Shown in pieces: positions 10,184 to 18,053 of a stretch of DNA of 64,000 bases. The stretch lies in NCBI GenBank assembly GCA_030654395.1, contig JAURXM010000132.1, forward strand, positions 434,001 to 498,000. The letters are read 5' to 3'. Each line of letters opens with the position of its first letter. Positions within the stretch are counted from its first letter, which is position 1. The notes beneath the pieces were generated by a model that saw nothing but the letters and a program-made list of their open reading frames with translations, made no database searches and was not told the DNA's origin. The translations under genes were made by a program, and so were the position numbers. This DNA is from Aquabacterium sp. GTDB taxonomy: Bacteria > Pseudomonadota > Gammaproteobacteria > Burkholderiales > Burkholderiaceae_C.

Positions 10184-11686
10184 ATGCCTAGCTCACAAGA
10201 TATTCTCATCAATTGGACCCCTCAGGAAACCCGCGTTGCCGTGATCGAGGGAGGCTCTGTTCAAGAGCTGCTCGTCGAGCGCACACTCGAGCGCGGCTTG
10301 GTGGGCAACATTTACGCAGGCAAAGTGGTGCGCGTGCTGCCTGGCATGCAATCGGCCTTCATTGATATCGGCTTAGACCGCGCTGCGTTTTTGCACGTAG
10401 CTGACTTGCATCGCGAAGATGGCGCAGTCAGGCCGCACTCACGCTCGTCCGATGCGCAAGTGCCCATCGAGAAGCGTGTTCACGAGGGCCAAACCCTGAT
10501 GGTGCAAGTCATCAAGGATTCGATTGGCAGCAAGGGGGCGCGGCTCTCTACGCAAGTGAGTGTGGCTGGCCGTTTGCTGGTTTTTCTGCCTCAGGATGAC
10601 CACTTAGGTATCTCGCAAAAAATTGGCTCACTTGAGCTGCGGGATCAACTGCGTGAACGCATGCTGCGCCTGATTGGCGAGGCTGATGTCCGCGAAGGCC
10701 GCACACGTTCGGGCGGCTTTATTTTGCGCACCAATGCCGAAGACGCCAGTGATGAAGAATTGGCATCTGACATCGCTTACTTGCGCAAAACGTGGGCCAC
10801 CATCCGCGAGCACGGACTCAAAGCCCCACCCGGCGCATTGTTGTATCAAGAGTTGAGCTTGGCGCAGCGGGTGTTGCGCGACTTGGTCAACGAGTCCGTC
10901 CAGACGATCCGCATTGATTCGCTGATTCAGTTCGATGCGCTCCGGGCGTTCGGCGGTGAGTTCACGCCGTCGGCTGTTGACAAGTTGCAGCACTACAAAG
11001 GTGAGCGGCCCATTTTTGATCTGCACCACATTGATACCGAGATTGAGCGTGCCTTGGCGCGCCGTGTGGATTTGAAGTCGGGCGGCTATCTGATCATTGA
11101 TCAAACTGAGGCCCTGACCACCGTTGACGTCAACACGGGTGGCTACGTGGGTGCGCGCAACTTTGACGACACGATTTACAAGACCAACCTAGAGGCTACG
11201 CAGGCCATTGCCCGGCAACTGCGTCTGCGCAACCTAGGCGGCATCATCATCATCGACTTCATCGACATGCTGCGTGAAGAGCACCGCGACAATGTGTTGT
11301 CAGAGTTCCGCAAGCAATTGAGCAAGGACCGCACCAAGGTCACCGTGAGCGGGTTCTCATCCCTTGGCTTGGTCGAGATGACGCGCAAGCGCACACGCGA
11401 GTCGCTGTCGCACATGCTCTGTGTGCCATGCCCGACCTGTGAGGGCCGTGGGCAAGTCAAAACGGAGCGCACTGTTTGCTACAACATCTTGCGCGAAATA
11501 CTGCGTGAGGCGCGGCAGTTCAGTCCCAAGGAGTTCCGTGTGGTCGCCAGTGCGGGGGTTGTTGAAATGCTGCTAGACGAAGAAAGCCAGCATCTGGCCG
11601 GATTAATCGACTTCATCGGCAAGCCAGTCTCGCTGCAAACCGAACCGTCGATGTCGCCCGAGCAGTATGACATTGTGCTGTTGTAG
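10184..11686 (+). CDS. rng: Ribonuclease G
   Basis: A 500-residue RNase E/G family endoribonuclease. Residues about 35-130 form the S1 RNA-binding domain (GNIYAGKVVRVLPGMQSAF). The catalytic DNase-I-like part contains TTVDVNTGGYVG and GGIIIIDFIDM, which carry the metal-binding Asp residues, and the zinc-link CVPCPTCEGRG lies near residue 415. It lacks the long C-terminal degradosome scaffold, so it is RNase G rather than RNase E. It matures the 5' end of 16S rRNA and helps turn over mRNA. Confidence 0.95.
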   Translation: MPSSQDILINWTPQETRVAVIEGGSVQELLVERTLERGLVGNIYAGKVVRVLPGMQSAFIDIGLDRAAFLHVADLHREDGAVRPHSRSSDAQVPIEKRVHEGQTLMVQVIKDSIGSKGARLSTQVSVAGRLLVFLPQDDHLGISQKIGSLELRDQLRERMLRLIGEADVREGRTRSGGFILRTNAEDASDEELASDIAYLRKTWATIREHGLKAPPGALLYQELSLAQRVLRDLVNESVQTIRIDSLIQFDALRAFGGEFTPSAVDKLQHYKGERPIFDLHHIDTEIERALARRVDLKSGGYLIIDQTEALTTVDVNTGGYVGARNFDDTIYKTNLEATQAIARQLRLRNLGGIIIIDFIDMLREEHRDNVLSEFRKQLSKDRTKVTVSGFSSLGLVEMTRKRTRESLSHMLCVPCPTCEGRGQVKTERTVCYNILREILREARQFSPKEFRVVASAGVVEMLLDEESQHLAGLIDFIGKPVSLQTEPSMSPEQYDIVLL

Positions 11687-11765
11687 TGTCTGGGCCGGGA
11701 ACTTCTGCTCAGGACACGGCACAATCGCGTCATCTTTGACGACAGGCTCTCGTGTGACGCACACC

Positions 11766-13085
11766 ATGCAGTTTTTTGATTCACGCCGGGCGGCTTTCAA
11801 GCGCCTGATCGGCACATTCGCCTTGGTGGCGTGCGCTGGCTTGTGGCCCGTTGAGGCGGCCTTGGCGCAGTTTCGCGTTGAAATATCTGGCGTGGGTGCC
11901 ACCCAGATCCCGATTGCCATTGGCAAATTCAGGGATGAGGCACGTGCGCCGCAGCCCTTGTCCGCCATCATCAAAGCCGATTTAGAGCGCAGTGGCTTGT
12001 TTCGGTCTTTGGATGCTTCTGCTGACAGGCTGGACGAGTCTGGCCGCCCGCCCTTGACTGAATGGCGCACCAAAGGGGCCGATGCGCTGTTGGCTGGTTC
12101 GGTGACCGCCTTGGCCGATGGCCGTTTTGATGTGCGTTACCACCTCTGGGATGTGCTCAAGGGCCAAGACATGGGAGGCTTGAGTCTGGTCGTGCCCGCA
12201 GGGGATTTGCGCCAGGCTGGACACCGCATCGCCGATGAAATTTATGAAAAGCTCACGGGTGACAAGGGTGTGTTCGCCACACGGATTGCCTACGTGAGCA
12301 AGGTTGGTAAGCAGCACACGCTGGTGATAGCCGACTCGGATGGTGAGGGCACCCAGTCAGCCTTGACCAGCGTGCAGTCGATCATCTCGCCTGCGTGGGC
12401 ACCGGATGGCAAACAGTTGGCTTATGTGTCGTTTGAGGGCGGCAAGGCCGCTGTGGTCGTGCAAGACGTGTCTTCTGGGCGTCGTCGGGTGGTGGCGGGC
12501 TTCAAAGGCACCAACAGCGCCCCAGCTTGGTCGCCCGATGGCAAGCAACTGGTTGTGACGCTCAGTCGCGATGGCGGATCGCAGCTTTATGTGCTTGGTG
12601 CGGATGGCGAAGGCCTGCGTCGCCTGACACAAAGCGCATCGATTGACACGGAAGCAGCTTGGACGCCCGATGGCAGCAGCATTTACTTTGTCAGTGACCG
12701 GGGTGGCGCACCCCAGATTTACCGCGTGTCTGCAGCCGGTGGGCAGGCACAGCGCGTGACGTTCTCTGGTGGCTATAACATCAGCCCCGTGATCAGTCCC
12801 GATGGCCGCTGGATGGCCTATATTGGTCAGGTCGACAATGGCTATCGCGTGCACTTGATGGATCTGGCCAGCGGCAGCGTGAAAGTTCTGACTGACACCC
12901 GTGATGATGAAAGCCCCAGTTTTGCGCCAAACAGCAAGCAGATCATTTTCGCGTCTCGCTCTCAAGGCAAAGACGTGTTGATGACGACCTCTTTGGATGG
13001 CCGCATCAAGGCCAAGCTGGCTACACCCCAAGCCGATGTGCGCGAGCCCGTGTGGGGCCCTCAAGCGGCCACATTAAGACGCTGA
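11766..13085 (+). CDS. tolB: Tol-Pal system beta-propeller protein TolB
   Basis: A 439-residue periplasmic TolB with a signal peptide (residues 1-33, ending LAQF), an N-terminal TolB domain and a C-terminal six-bladed beta-propeller whose blades show repeated WSPDGKQL, WTPDGSSIYF and SPDGRWMAY motifs. It binds Pal and the TolA C-terminus in the trans-envelope Tol-Pal complex. The ATG at 11766 gives a normal signal peptide. The inner-membrane genes tolQRA, often directly upstream, are absent here; rng is the upstream neighbour, 79 bp away. Confidence 0.95.
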   Translation: MQFFDSRRAAFKRLIGTFALVACAGLWPVEAALAQFRVEISGVGATQIPIAIGKFRDEARAPQPLSAIIKADLERSGLFRSLDASADRLDESGRPPLTEWRTKGADALLAGSVTALADGRFDVRYHLWDVLKGQDMGGLSLVVPAGDLRQAGHRIADEIYEKLTGDKGVFATRIAYVSKVGKQHTLVIADSDGEGTQSALTSVQSIISPAWAPDGKQLAYVSFEGGKAAVVVQDVSSGRRRVVAGFKGTNSAPAWSPDGKQLVVTLSRDGGSQLYVLGADGEGLRRLTQSASIDTEAAWTPDGSSIYFVSDRGGAPQIYRVSAAGGQAQRVTFSGGYNISPVISPDGRWMAYIGQVDNGYRVHLMDLASGSVKVLTDTRDDESPSFAPNSKQIIFASRSQGKDVLMTTSLDGRIKAKLATPQADVREPVWGPQAATLRR

Positions 13086-13134
13086 CTTGGTACGCATCCG
13101 TTTGACCCATAGATTTTGATTACAAGGAACCCAT

Positions 13135-13719
13135 ATGACCCCGATCAACCTGACATCTACCAAGCCTGCATCGACGCGCTTGTTCGCTTTGACCCTCGTG
13201 TGTTCGGCCACCTTGTGGCTGGGTGGTTGCGGCTCCGTGAAGCTCGATGACCAAGCCAACAAGGGCCCCGCCCCGATCACCTCGGCATCGACGACCTCTA
13301 GCTCATACGGCGCAGGCAACAGCGCTGTGCCATCAACGGCGGTGGCGCCTGTTGTGGTGGGCCCTGGCGAGTCCGCTGGTGGCGCTGGCGACTTGGCCCG
13401 TGTCATGTATTTTGACTTTGACAGCTTTGTAGTCAGAGAAGAGTTCCGCAGTGCAGTCGATGGCCATGCCAAGCGTTTGATGTCCGTCAAAGGCAAAAAA
13501 GTCATGATTGAAGGCCACACCGATGAGCGCGGTGGCCGTGAATACAACTTGGCCTTGGGCCAAAAGCGCGCTGAAGCCGTCCAGAAGTCCTTGACGCTCT
13601 TGGGCGTGTCTGGTGAGCAAATTGAGTCAGTCAGCTTTGGTGAAGAGCGTCCGGCCGTGTCGGGCAGCTCTGAAGAGGCGTGGGCCAAGAACCGCCGCGC
13701 CGAAATCAAAGACCGTTGA
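13135..13719 (+). CDS. pal: Peptidoglycan-associated lipoprotein Pal
   Basis: A 194-residue outer-membrane lipoprotein. The signal peptide ends in the lipobox LGGC with the acylated Cys at residue 32. A Ser/Ala/Gly-rich linker follows, and then an OmpA-like peptidoglycan-binding domain containing VMIEGHTDERGGREYNLALG and RAEAV. An AAGGA ribosome site precedes the ATG. With TolB and CpoB it keeps the outer membrane attached during division. Confidence 0.96.
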   Translation: MTPINLTSTKPASTRLFALTLVCSATLWLGGCGSVKLDDQANKGPAPITSASTTSSSYGAGNSAVPSTAVAPVVVGPGESAGGAGDLARVMYFDFDSFVVREEFRSAVDGHAKRLMSVKGKKVMIEGHTDERGGREYNLALGQKRAEAVQKSLTLLGVSGEQIESVSFGEERPAVSGSSEEAWAKNRRAEIKDR

Positions 13720-13730
13720 AGGATTCCCTT

Positions 13731-14546
13731 ATGCGTGTCGTCTCATCGCTGTTTGCGCCCCTGCGTCCATGGGCGTTGGTTCTATTCTCCGTGCTGTGCT
13801 CTCCAGTTGCCCATGCTGGTTTGTTTGAGGATGACGAGGCGCGGCGGGCTATCCTAGAGTTGCGCCAGCAGCGCACACAAGACAGCGAAGCGGGCGCAGC
13901 CAAACTCGCGGCATTGACGGCACAGCTTGACCAATTGCGGCGCAGCTTGCTCGACCTCAATGCGCAGGTCGAGCAATTACGCAGCGAGCAGGCTGGCCAG
14001 CGCGGCGCGGCAGAAGTGTTGGCGCGCGATGTGGCTGACGTGCAGCGCAGGCAAAAAGACATGCAGTCATCGGTGGATGAGCGTGTGCGCAAGCTAGAGC
14101 CACAAGCGATCACACTGGATGGCAAAACCTTCAAGGTTGATGCGGATGAGAAGCGCGATTTTGAAGAGCCACTTGGCCGTTTGCGTGCCGCTGATTTTGC
14201 TGCAGGTGCGGCTGGGTTGAATGGCCTCTTGCAGCGTTACCCCAATACAGGCTACCGAGAGTCGGCTTGGTATTGGTTGGGCAATGCCTACTATGGCCTG
14301 CGTGATTACAAAGAATCCATCACGGCGTTCAAGCGCTTGTTGGACAACGCACCTGACCACGCACGGGCACCAGAGGCTTTGCTGTCGATCGCCAATTGTT
14401 TTGGTGAGCTCAAAGACAACGATGCGACCCGCAAGGCGTTGGAGTTGCTCATCAAACAGTATCCACAAACTGAGGCAGCCCAAGCCGCAAGGGATCGTTT
14501 GTTGACGATGCCAGCGGCCGCCAGCAAGCCGCGCAAGTCTCGCTGA
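13731..14546 (+). CDS. cpoB: Cell division coordinator CpoB (YbgF)
   Basis: A 271-residue periplasmic protein. The signal peptide (residues 1-30) ends AHAGLFED, a coiled-coil trimerisation region follows at about residues 35-120 (heptads with many Leu and Gln), and the C-terminus holds TPR-like repeats (YRESAWYWLGNAYYGLRDY, APEALLSIANC). The start at 13731 is preceded by AAGGAT. CpoB links peptidoglycan synthesis to Tol-driven outer-membrane constriction, consistent with its position right after pal. Confidence 0.94.
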   Translation: MRVVSSLFAPLRPWALVLFSVLCSPVAHAGLFEDDEARRAILELRQQRTQDSEAGAAKLAALTAQLDQLRRSLLDLNAQVEQLRSEQAGQRGAAEVLARDVADVQRRQKDMQSSVDERVRKLEPQAITLDGKTFKVDADEKRDFEEPLGRLRAADFAAGAAGLNGLLQRYPNTGYRESAWYWLGNAYYGLRDYKESITAFKRLLDNAPDHARAPEALLSIANCFGELKDNDATRKALELLIKQYPQTEAAQAARDRLLTMPAAASKPRKSR

Positions 14547-14553
14547 GTAAGCT

Positions 14554-15345
14554 GTGGCCACAAGTGAGGAACTACTGGCCGCGGCCAGCCAACCTGATCC
14601 TGACCGCCGCTTTGGCGGTTTGCGTCGCTTGCATGGTGTGGCCGGTTATGAGGCATTGAGGGCTGCCCGCGTGGTCGTCATTGGCGTGGGCGGCGTGGGC
14701 TCATGGACGGCCGAGGCACTTGCACGCAGCGGCGTAGCCGAGCTTATTTTGATTGACTTGGACCACATCGCGGAATCCAACATCAACCGGCAGGTGCACG
14801 CGCTGGAGTCCACGCTGGGTCAGGCCAAGGTGCTGGCGCTGAAGGATCGCATTGCGCTCATCCATCCTGGTTGCGTGGTCACGGCCATAGAAGAGTTTGT
14901 GGATGAGGCCAACGTGGCCACCTTGCTCAACGCCAGTCAACTCGATGGCGTGGTTGATTGTTGCGACCAGGTGCGGGCCAAAGCCGCTTTGGCAGCTTGG
15001 GGGCAGCACCACGGTAAACCGGTGGTGACGGTGGGGGCGGCGGGGGGCAAGAGTCGACCACAAATGGTGGAAGTGGCCGATTTGTCTGAGGTCACGCACG
15101 ACCCTCTGTTGGCCAGTTTGCGTCAGCGCTTAAGGCAGCAACATGGCGGTGCGCGGCGCGGCAAGATGGGCGTGCACTGTATTTTCTCGCGCGAGGCTGT
15201 GCTGCCGCCGCAAGACGCTTGTGAAAGCGGTGGGGCAGGCGATGGCACTTTGAGTTGCGCTGGTTATGGCTCCAGCATCACGGTGACCGCCACTTTCGGC
15301 ATGGTGGCCGCGGCTCAGATGATGGACGCCTTGATCCGATCTTGA
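14554..15345 (+). CDS. tcdA: tRNA threonylcarbamoyladenosine dehydratase TcdA
   Basis: A 263-residue E1-like enzyme that cyclises t6A to ct6A at position 37 of ANN-decoding tRNAs, using ATP. The nucleotide motif VVVIGVGGVGSWTAEAL, the LIDLDHIAESNINRQ segment and the late CESGGAGDGTLSCAGYGS region match the family. The start is a GTG at 14554, 8 bp after the cpoB stop. It is the last gene of the long plus-strand housekeeping run. Confidence 0.92.
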   Translation: MATSEELLAAASQPDPDRRFGGLRRLHGVAGYEALRAARVVVIGVGGVGSWTAEALARSGVAELILIDLDHIAESNINRQVHALESTLGQAKVLALKDRIALIHPGCVVTAIEEFVDEANVATLLNASQLDGVVDCCDQVRAKAALAAWGQHHGKPVVTVGAAGGKSRPQMVEVADLSEVTHDPLLASLRQRLRQQHGGARRGKMGVHCIFSREAVLPPQDACESGGAGDGTLSCAGYGSSITVTATFGMVAAAQMMDALIRS

Positions 15346-15441
15346 ACGGCAGGTCAGCTTGCACAAGGGACAGTAAGGAGGCTTAGCTTATCGGCTGCAC
15401 GTGCCGTCGACTACCCTCGTTCGTTTTTTTGGGCTTTACGA

Positions 15442-16029
15442 ATGTACACACTCATGAACTGTCTTCTTCGATTCTTCAATGTTGCCTTCGTCGTCTTGGT
15501 AGCGTCCGCAGCTGCTCAGGCGGGCGACTACTACAACGGAGTGGGCATTGACACTTACGATCCTGTGTCAGGCCTGTATTACAAGGCAATCACTACTGAC
15601 ACAAAAAAAGAGGGGCTGCTGAGTTCGTCGTCAAGTCAGCGCATTACTAACATCAATATTTTTGATCCAGCCGATGGGAGCTCTCGCGCACTGTTTTCGC
15701 AGAATGTGACCGGCCGGATATCCAACGTCTGCTTTGAATCAGGCTTCAAGGACGGATCCGTTTTATTCAATGGCGACATGCAGCCCTATGTTGCAAAGAA
15801 CAATCAGTCGCTTGCAAAGCGCGACCCTAAAGACAAGATTCTTGTTTCAGTCGAACTTCCCGAAAGTAATGGTACTGAATTGTTTACTGCGGACAAGCGG
15901 GGTAAAAATGTTCGACGAATAGCGACAGTTCCGTCAGGCTCCAGTTGGCATATGGACGTGCGCAACTCAAAGCTGCGGGTAGTCAATCAAGTCGGGCAGC
16001 AGTTCAAGCTGGAAAGCTTCGATTGGTGA
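15442..16029 (+). CDS. Secreted protein of unknown function
   Basis: A 195-residue protein that I do not recognise. A signal peptide covers about residues 5-28 (hydrophobic core FFNVAFVVLVASAAA, then QAGD), so it is probably periplasmic. The rest is soluble and Ser/Asn/Asp-rich with a single Cys. The start may be the ATG at 15442 or the in-frame ATG at 15454; neither has a good ribosome site. It lies at the boundary between conserved housekeeping genes and the variable region. Confidence 0.6.
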   Translation: MYTLMNCLLRFFNVAFVVLVASAAAQAGDYYNGVGIDTYDPVSGLYYKAITTDTKKEGLLSSSSSQRITNINIFDPADGSSRALFSQNVTGRISNVCFESGFKDGSVLFNGDMQPYVAKNNQSLAKRDPKDKILVSVELPESNGTELFTADKRGKNVRRIATVPSGSSWHMDVRNSKLRVVNQVGQQFKLESFDW

Positions 16030-16177
16030 CCACTCCGTCAAATGCAAGCCACGGAAGCACGACGGAGCGCAGTCGTGCGCACTTGCGTGCTCCTGACCTT
16101 CGTGCACAATCATTCATCGTCCGCGAAAATTCAGGTTGCCTAATACGGATAAGCCAAAACAGGAGTTGGGCTCACCA

Positions 16178-16597
16178 ATGCATCGTTCCCTCCTCATTGT
16201 CGCCTTGCTACTGCCACTAGCGGGATATGCAGCAACTTCTTGTCCCCAGGCGTTCCCGGAATTTGTTGCTCAGTTCGAACGTAGCGAGGCCTTTCAGAGG
16301 GCGCATACTCGGTTTCCGCTTCCCTACTCATACGTCGACAGCAACGCCGAGCCAGAACGCAAGACCATCACGGTGATGGTCAACCGCAGTACCGTAAGCA
16401 AGTTTTCGGGCATCAAGTATCCCTCACTGGTCATTCAACGCGCGGTGCCTTTAGAACGCAAGACGTCTACAGTCTCAGGTGGCACCGAGGTCATTCGATT
16501 CGACAAGCCGGACACTGATATGTACACGATCGAGTTCCACTTCAAGAAGTCCGGAGCATGCTGGCAGCTTGTCAACGTCGACAATATGTCTTTGTGA
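16178..16597 (+). CDS. Small secreted protein of unknown function
   Basis: A 139-residue protein starting MHRSLLIVALLLPLAGYAATS, a clear signal peptide. The mature part begins SCPQAFPEFVAQFERSEAFQ and has two Cys residues (one just after cleavage, one near the C-terminus at GACWQL) that could form a disulfide. It resembles uncharacterised DUF4348-like envelope proteins, but weakly. AGGAG lies 12 bases before the ATG. It is 148 bp downstream of another secreted protein, and that gap shows nothing else recognisable. Confidence 0.65.
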   Translation: MHRSLLIVALLLPLAGYAATSCPQAFPEFVAQFERSEAFQRAHTRFPLPYSYVDSNAEPERKTITVMVNRSTVSKFSGIKYPSLVIQRAVPLERKTSTVSGGTEVIRFDKPDTDMYTIEFHFKKSGACWQLVNVDNMSL

Positions 16598-16605
16598 ACA
16601 TCAGC

Positions 16606-16752
16606 AGCCATGACCTTTGGGTCATCACCATGGATGAAACCACCTTCATTGGACGATCCTTGCAGCACGTCATCCTAAATGGCTTCAAGCGCATTCGACA
16701 CTGCGGTTTGCTTGCCCCTGCGGCCAAGAAGGCTCGTCTGCAAATAGCGCGT
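16606..16752 (+). pseudogene. Remnant of an IS91-type (Y2) transposase
   Basis: About 49 codons without a proper start, reading MDETTFIGRSLQHVILNGF and then KRIRHCGLLAPAAKKARL. This matches the C-terminal region of IS91/ISCR-family transposases, which typically read FIRRFLLHVLP-GF-RIRHYGLLA. The frame is cut on its right side exactly where the IS3-family element begins (16754), and nothing of the N-terminal or Tyr-containing catalytic part is present on the left. It is therefore a decayed fragment of an older mobile element. Confidence 0.7.
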
Positions 16753-16753
16753 C

Positions 16754-16766
16754 TGACCTGCCCCCT
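16754..16766 (+). repeat. Left terminal inverted repeat of the IS
   Basis: TGACCTGCCCCCT, a perfect 13-bp inverted match to 17986-17998. It lies 13 bp beyond the orfB stop codon. Confidence 0.88.
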
Positions 16767-16779
16767 ACGGCCATACCAA

Positions 16780-17631
16780 TCAGTTGGAGAGAGGTCCAAG
16801 GGTTTGCAGGTTAACTGATCCTGCTTCGTTGGTGCTTGGGTTTGAGTTGCGATGTTTGGCTGCAAATGCAGCCGGAGGGATTCGACCAATTGTTCCGTGA
16901 GGCCTGACTTCGTTGTAGTCATGACGCCAGATAGTGATGATCTCGCGGGCCTGGGCCAATGATTCGAACCAGTTCTCGTTGAGGCATTCATCGCGGAACT
17001 TTCCGTTAAAGCTTTCGATGTAGGCGTTTTGCGTTGGTTTGCCAGGTTGAATCAAGATGTGTTGGATGCCTCGTGCCTGCATCCATGCCATGAAGGCCCT
17101 GCAGGTGAACTCTGGTCCGTTGTCCGTTCTGATGGCCTCTGGATAGCCCCTGAAGCGTGCAGCCTGCTCAAGGACTCTGATGACGTATGCGCCAGGCATG
17201 GACAAGTCAACAGCGATATCCACGCATTCGTGGCTGAAGTCATCGGCGATGGTCAGGCACTTGATGCGCCTGCCGTTGCTCAATGAGTCGCTGACAAAGT
17301 CTAGGCTCCATGTTTGATTGACTCGTGTTGCGGCCACCAGAGGCGTTCTTTGGCCGCGGTACTTCTTGCCCTTGTTGCGCTTGCGAACGGCCAGACCCTG
17401 CTCGCGGTACAGACGAAACACCTTCTTGTGGTTGGTGCCAGGAAACTCGCTCTGCAGCATGTCGTGCACGCGACGATACCCAAAGCGCCGCCTCTCCATG
17501 GCCACTGCCTGGATGCGTTCAACCAGACGCACAGTGTGCGCATCCGGTAGCGGTGGATGCCGCCAAGCATCTCGCGACAGCCCCACAAGACGACAAGCCC
17601 GCCGCTCAGATATCTGGGTGTGCTCCAGCAT
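16780..17631 (-). CDS. IS3-family transposase OrfB (DDE integrase domain)
   Basis: A 283-residue catalytic part of the IS3-family transposase. An HTH_21-like region (RRFGYRRVHDML) is followed by the rve integrase core with the DDE triad in LDFVSD, RTDNGPEF and YIESFNGKFRDECLN. The listed ATG is only the first in-frame one; the frame is open upstream and overlaps orfA in the -1 frame, so the active product is presumably an OrfAB fusion made by programmed -1 frameshifting. No stop or frameshift damages it, so the element may still be functional. Confidence 0.93.
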   Translation of the reverse strand: MLEHTQISERRACRLVGLSRDAWRHPPLPDAHTVRLVERIQAVAMERRRFGYRRVHDMLQSEFPGTNHKKVFRLYREQGLAVRKRNKGKKYRGQRTPLVAATRVNQTWSLDFVSDSLSNGRRIKCLTIADDFSHECVDIAVDLSMPGAYVIRVLEQAARFRGYPEAIRTDNGPEFTCRAFMAWMQARGIQHILIQPGKPTQNAYIESFNGKFRDECLNENWFESLAQAREIITIWRHDYNEVRPHGTIGRIPPAAFAAKHRNSNPSTNEAGSVNLQTLGPLSN

Positions 17632-17663
17632 CTGGGCGATGGCCTTGCGCTTGCCTTGTGGGG

Positions 17664-17930
17664 CTAGCGCTTTACCCCGAAGCCGACTTTGAGCGCCTCT
17701 AGGTCGAGGTGCGCTTCGGCCAGCAGCTTCTTGAGCCGAGCGTTCTCGACTTCAAGGTCCTTCAGGCGCCGGGCCTCGTCAGCCTCCATGCCGCCGTACT
17801 TGGCTCGCCACTTGTAGAACGTGGGCTCGCTGAACCCGCCTTGGCGGCAGACCTCCTTGACGGGTAGGCCTGACTCGGCCTGTTTCAAGAACCCAATGAT
17901 CTGCTGTTCTGTAAATCGACTTTTTCTCAT
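17664..17930 (-). CDS. IS3-family transposase OrfA (HTH protein)
   Basis: An 88-residue HTH_Tnp_1 protein starting MRKSRFTEQQIIGFLKQAE, with the recognition region CRQGGFSEPTFYKWRAKYGG and a C-terminal leucine-zipper-like coiled coil (LKDLEVENARLKKLLAEAHL). An in-frame ATG three codons upstream (17939) is an alternative start. It recognises the element ends and is fused to OrfB by a -1 frameshift in this family. Confidence 0.92.
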   Translation of the reverse strand: MRKSRFTEQQIIGFLKQAESGLPVKEVCRQGGFSEPTFYKWRAKYGGMEADEARRLKDLEVENARLKKLLAEAHLDLEALKVGFGVKR

Positions 17931-17985
17931 GTCCGTCATTCTCCATGTTGACGAACCTCGCTTCCATTCAACTGGTACGGCTATG

Positions 17986-17998
17986 AGGGGGCAGGTCA
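17986..17998 (-). repeat. Right terminal inverted repeat of the IS
   Basis: The reverse complement of this stretch is TGACCTGCCCCCT, identical to the left end at 16754-16766. The next gene starts 55 bp beyond it. Confidence 0.88.
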
Positions 17999-18053
17999 TA
18001 CGCCTTGTCATATTCGTCGTCAAGCCGTCATAAGTTTTGATCAAACTGGTGGC

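Larger units (their letters stand above)
16754..17998 (-). mobile_element. IS3-family insertion sequence, IS407-like group
   Basis: A complete element of 1245 bp with 13-bp perfect terminal inverted repeats (TGACCTGCCCCCT) followed by partly matching inner sequence (for example CCATACCAATCAGTTGG against CCGTACCAGTTGAATGG). It carries two overlapping frames: orfA, an HTH protein, and orfB, a DDE transposase. Elements of this group normally make a 4-bp target duplication, but the flanks here are CGTC on the left and TACG on the right, so none is seen. It interrupts an older IS91-type fragment. Confidence 0.9.

Noticed and set aside
16558..16818. Possible 86-residue gene on the plus strand
   Set aside because: Only its central part resembles a protein (IS91-type transposase); the beginning overlaps the upstream gene and the end reads into the IS terminal repeat, so it is a remnant rather than a gene.
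16750..18002. Target-site duplication around the IS
   Set aside because: Flanks CGTC and TACG do not match at 3, 4 or 5 bp.
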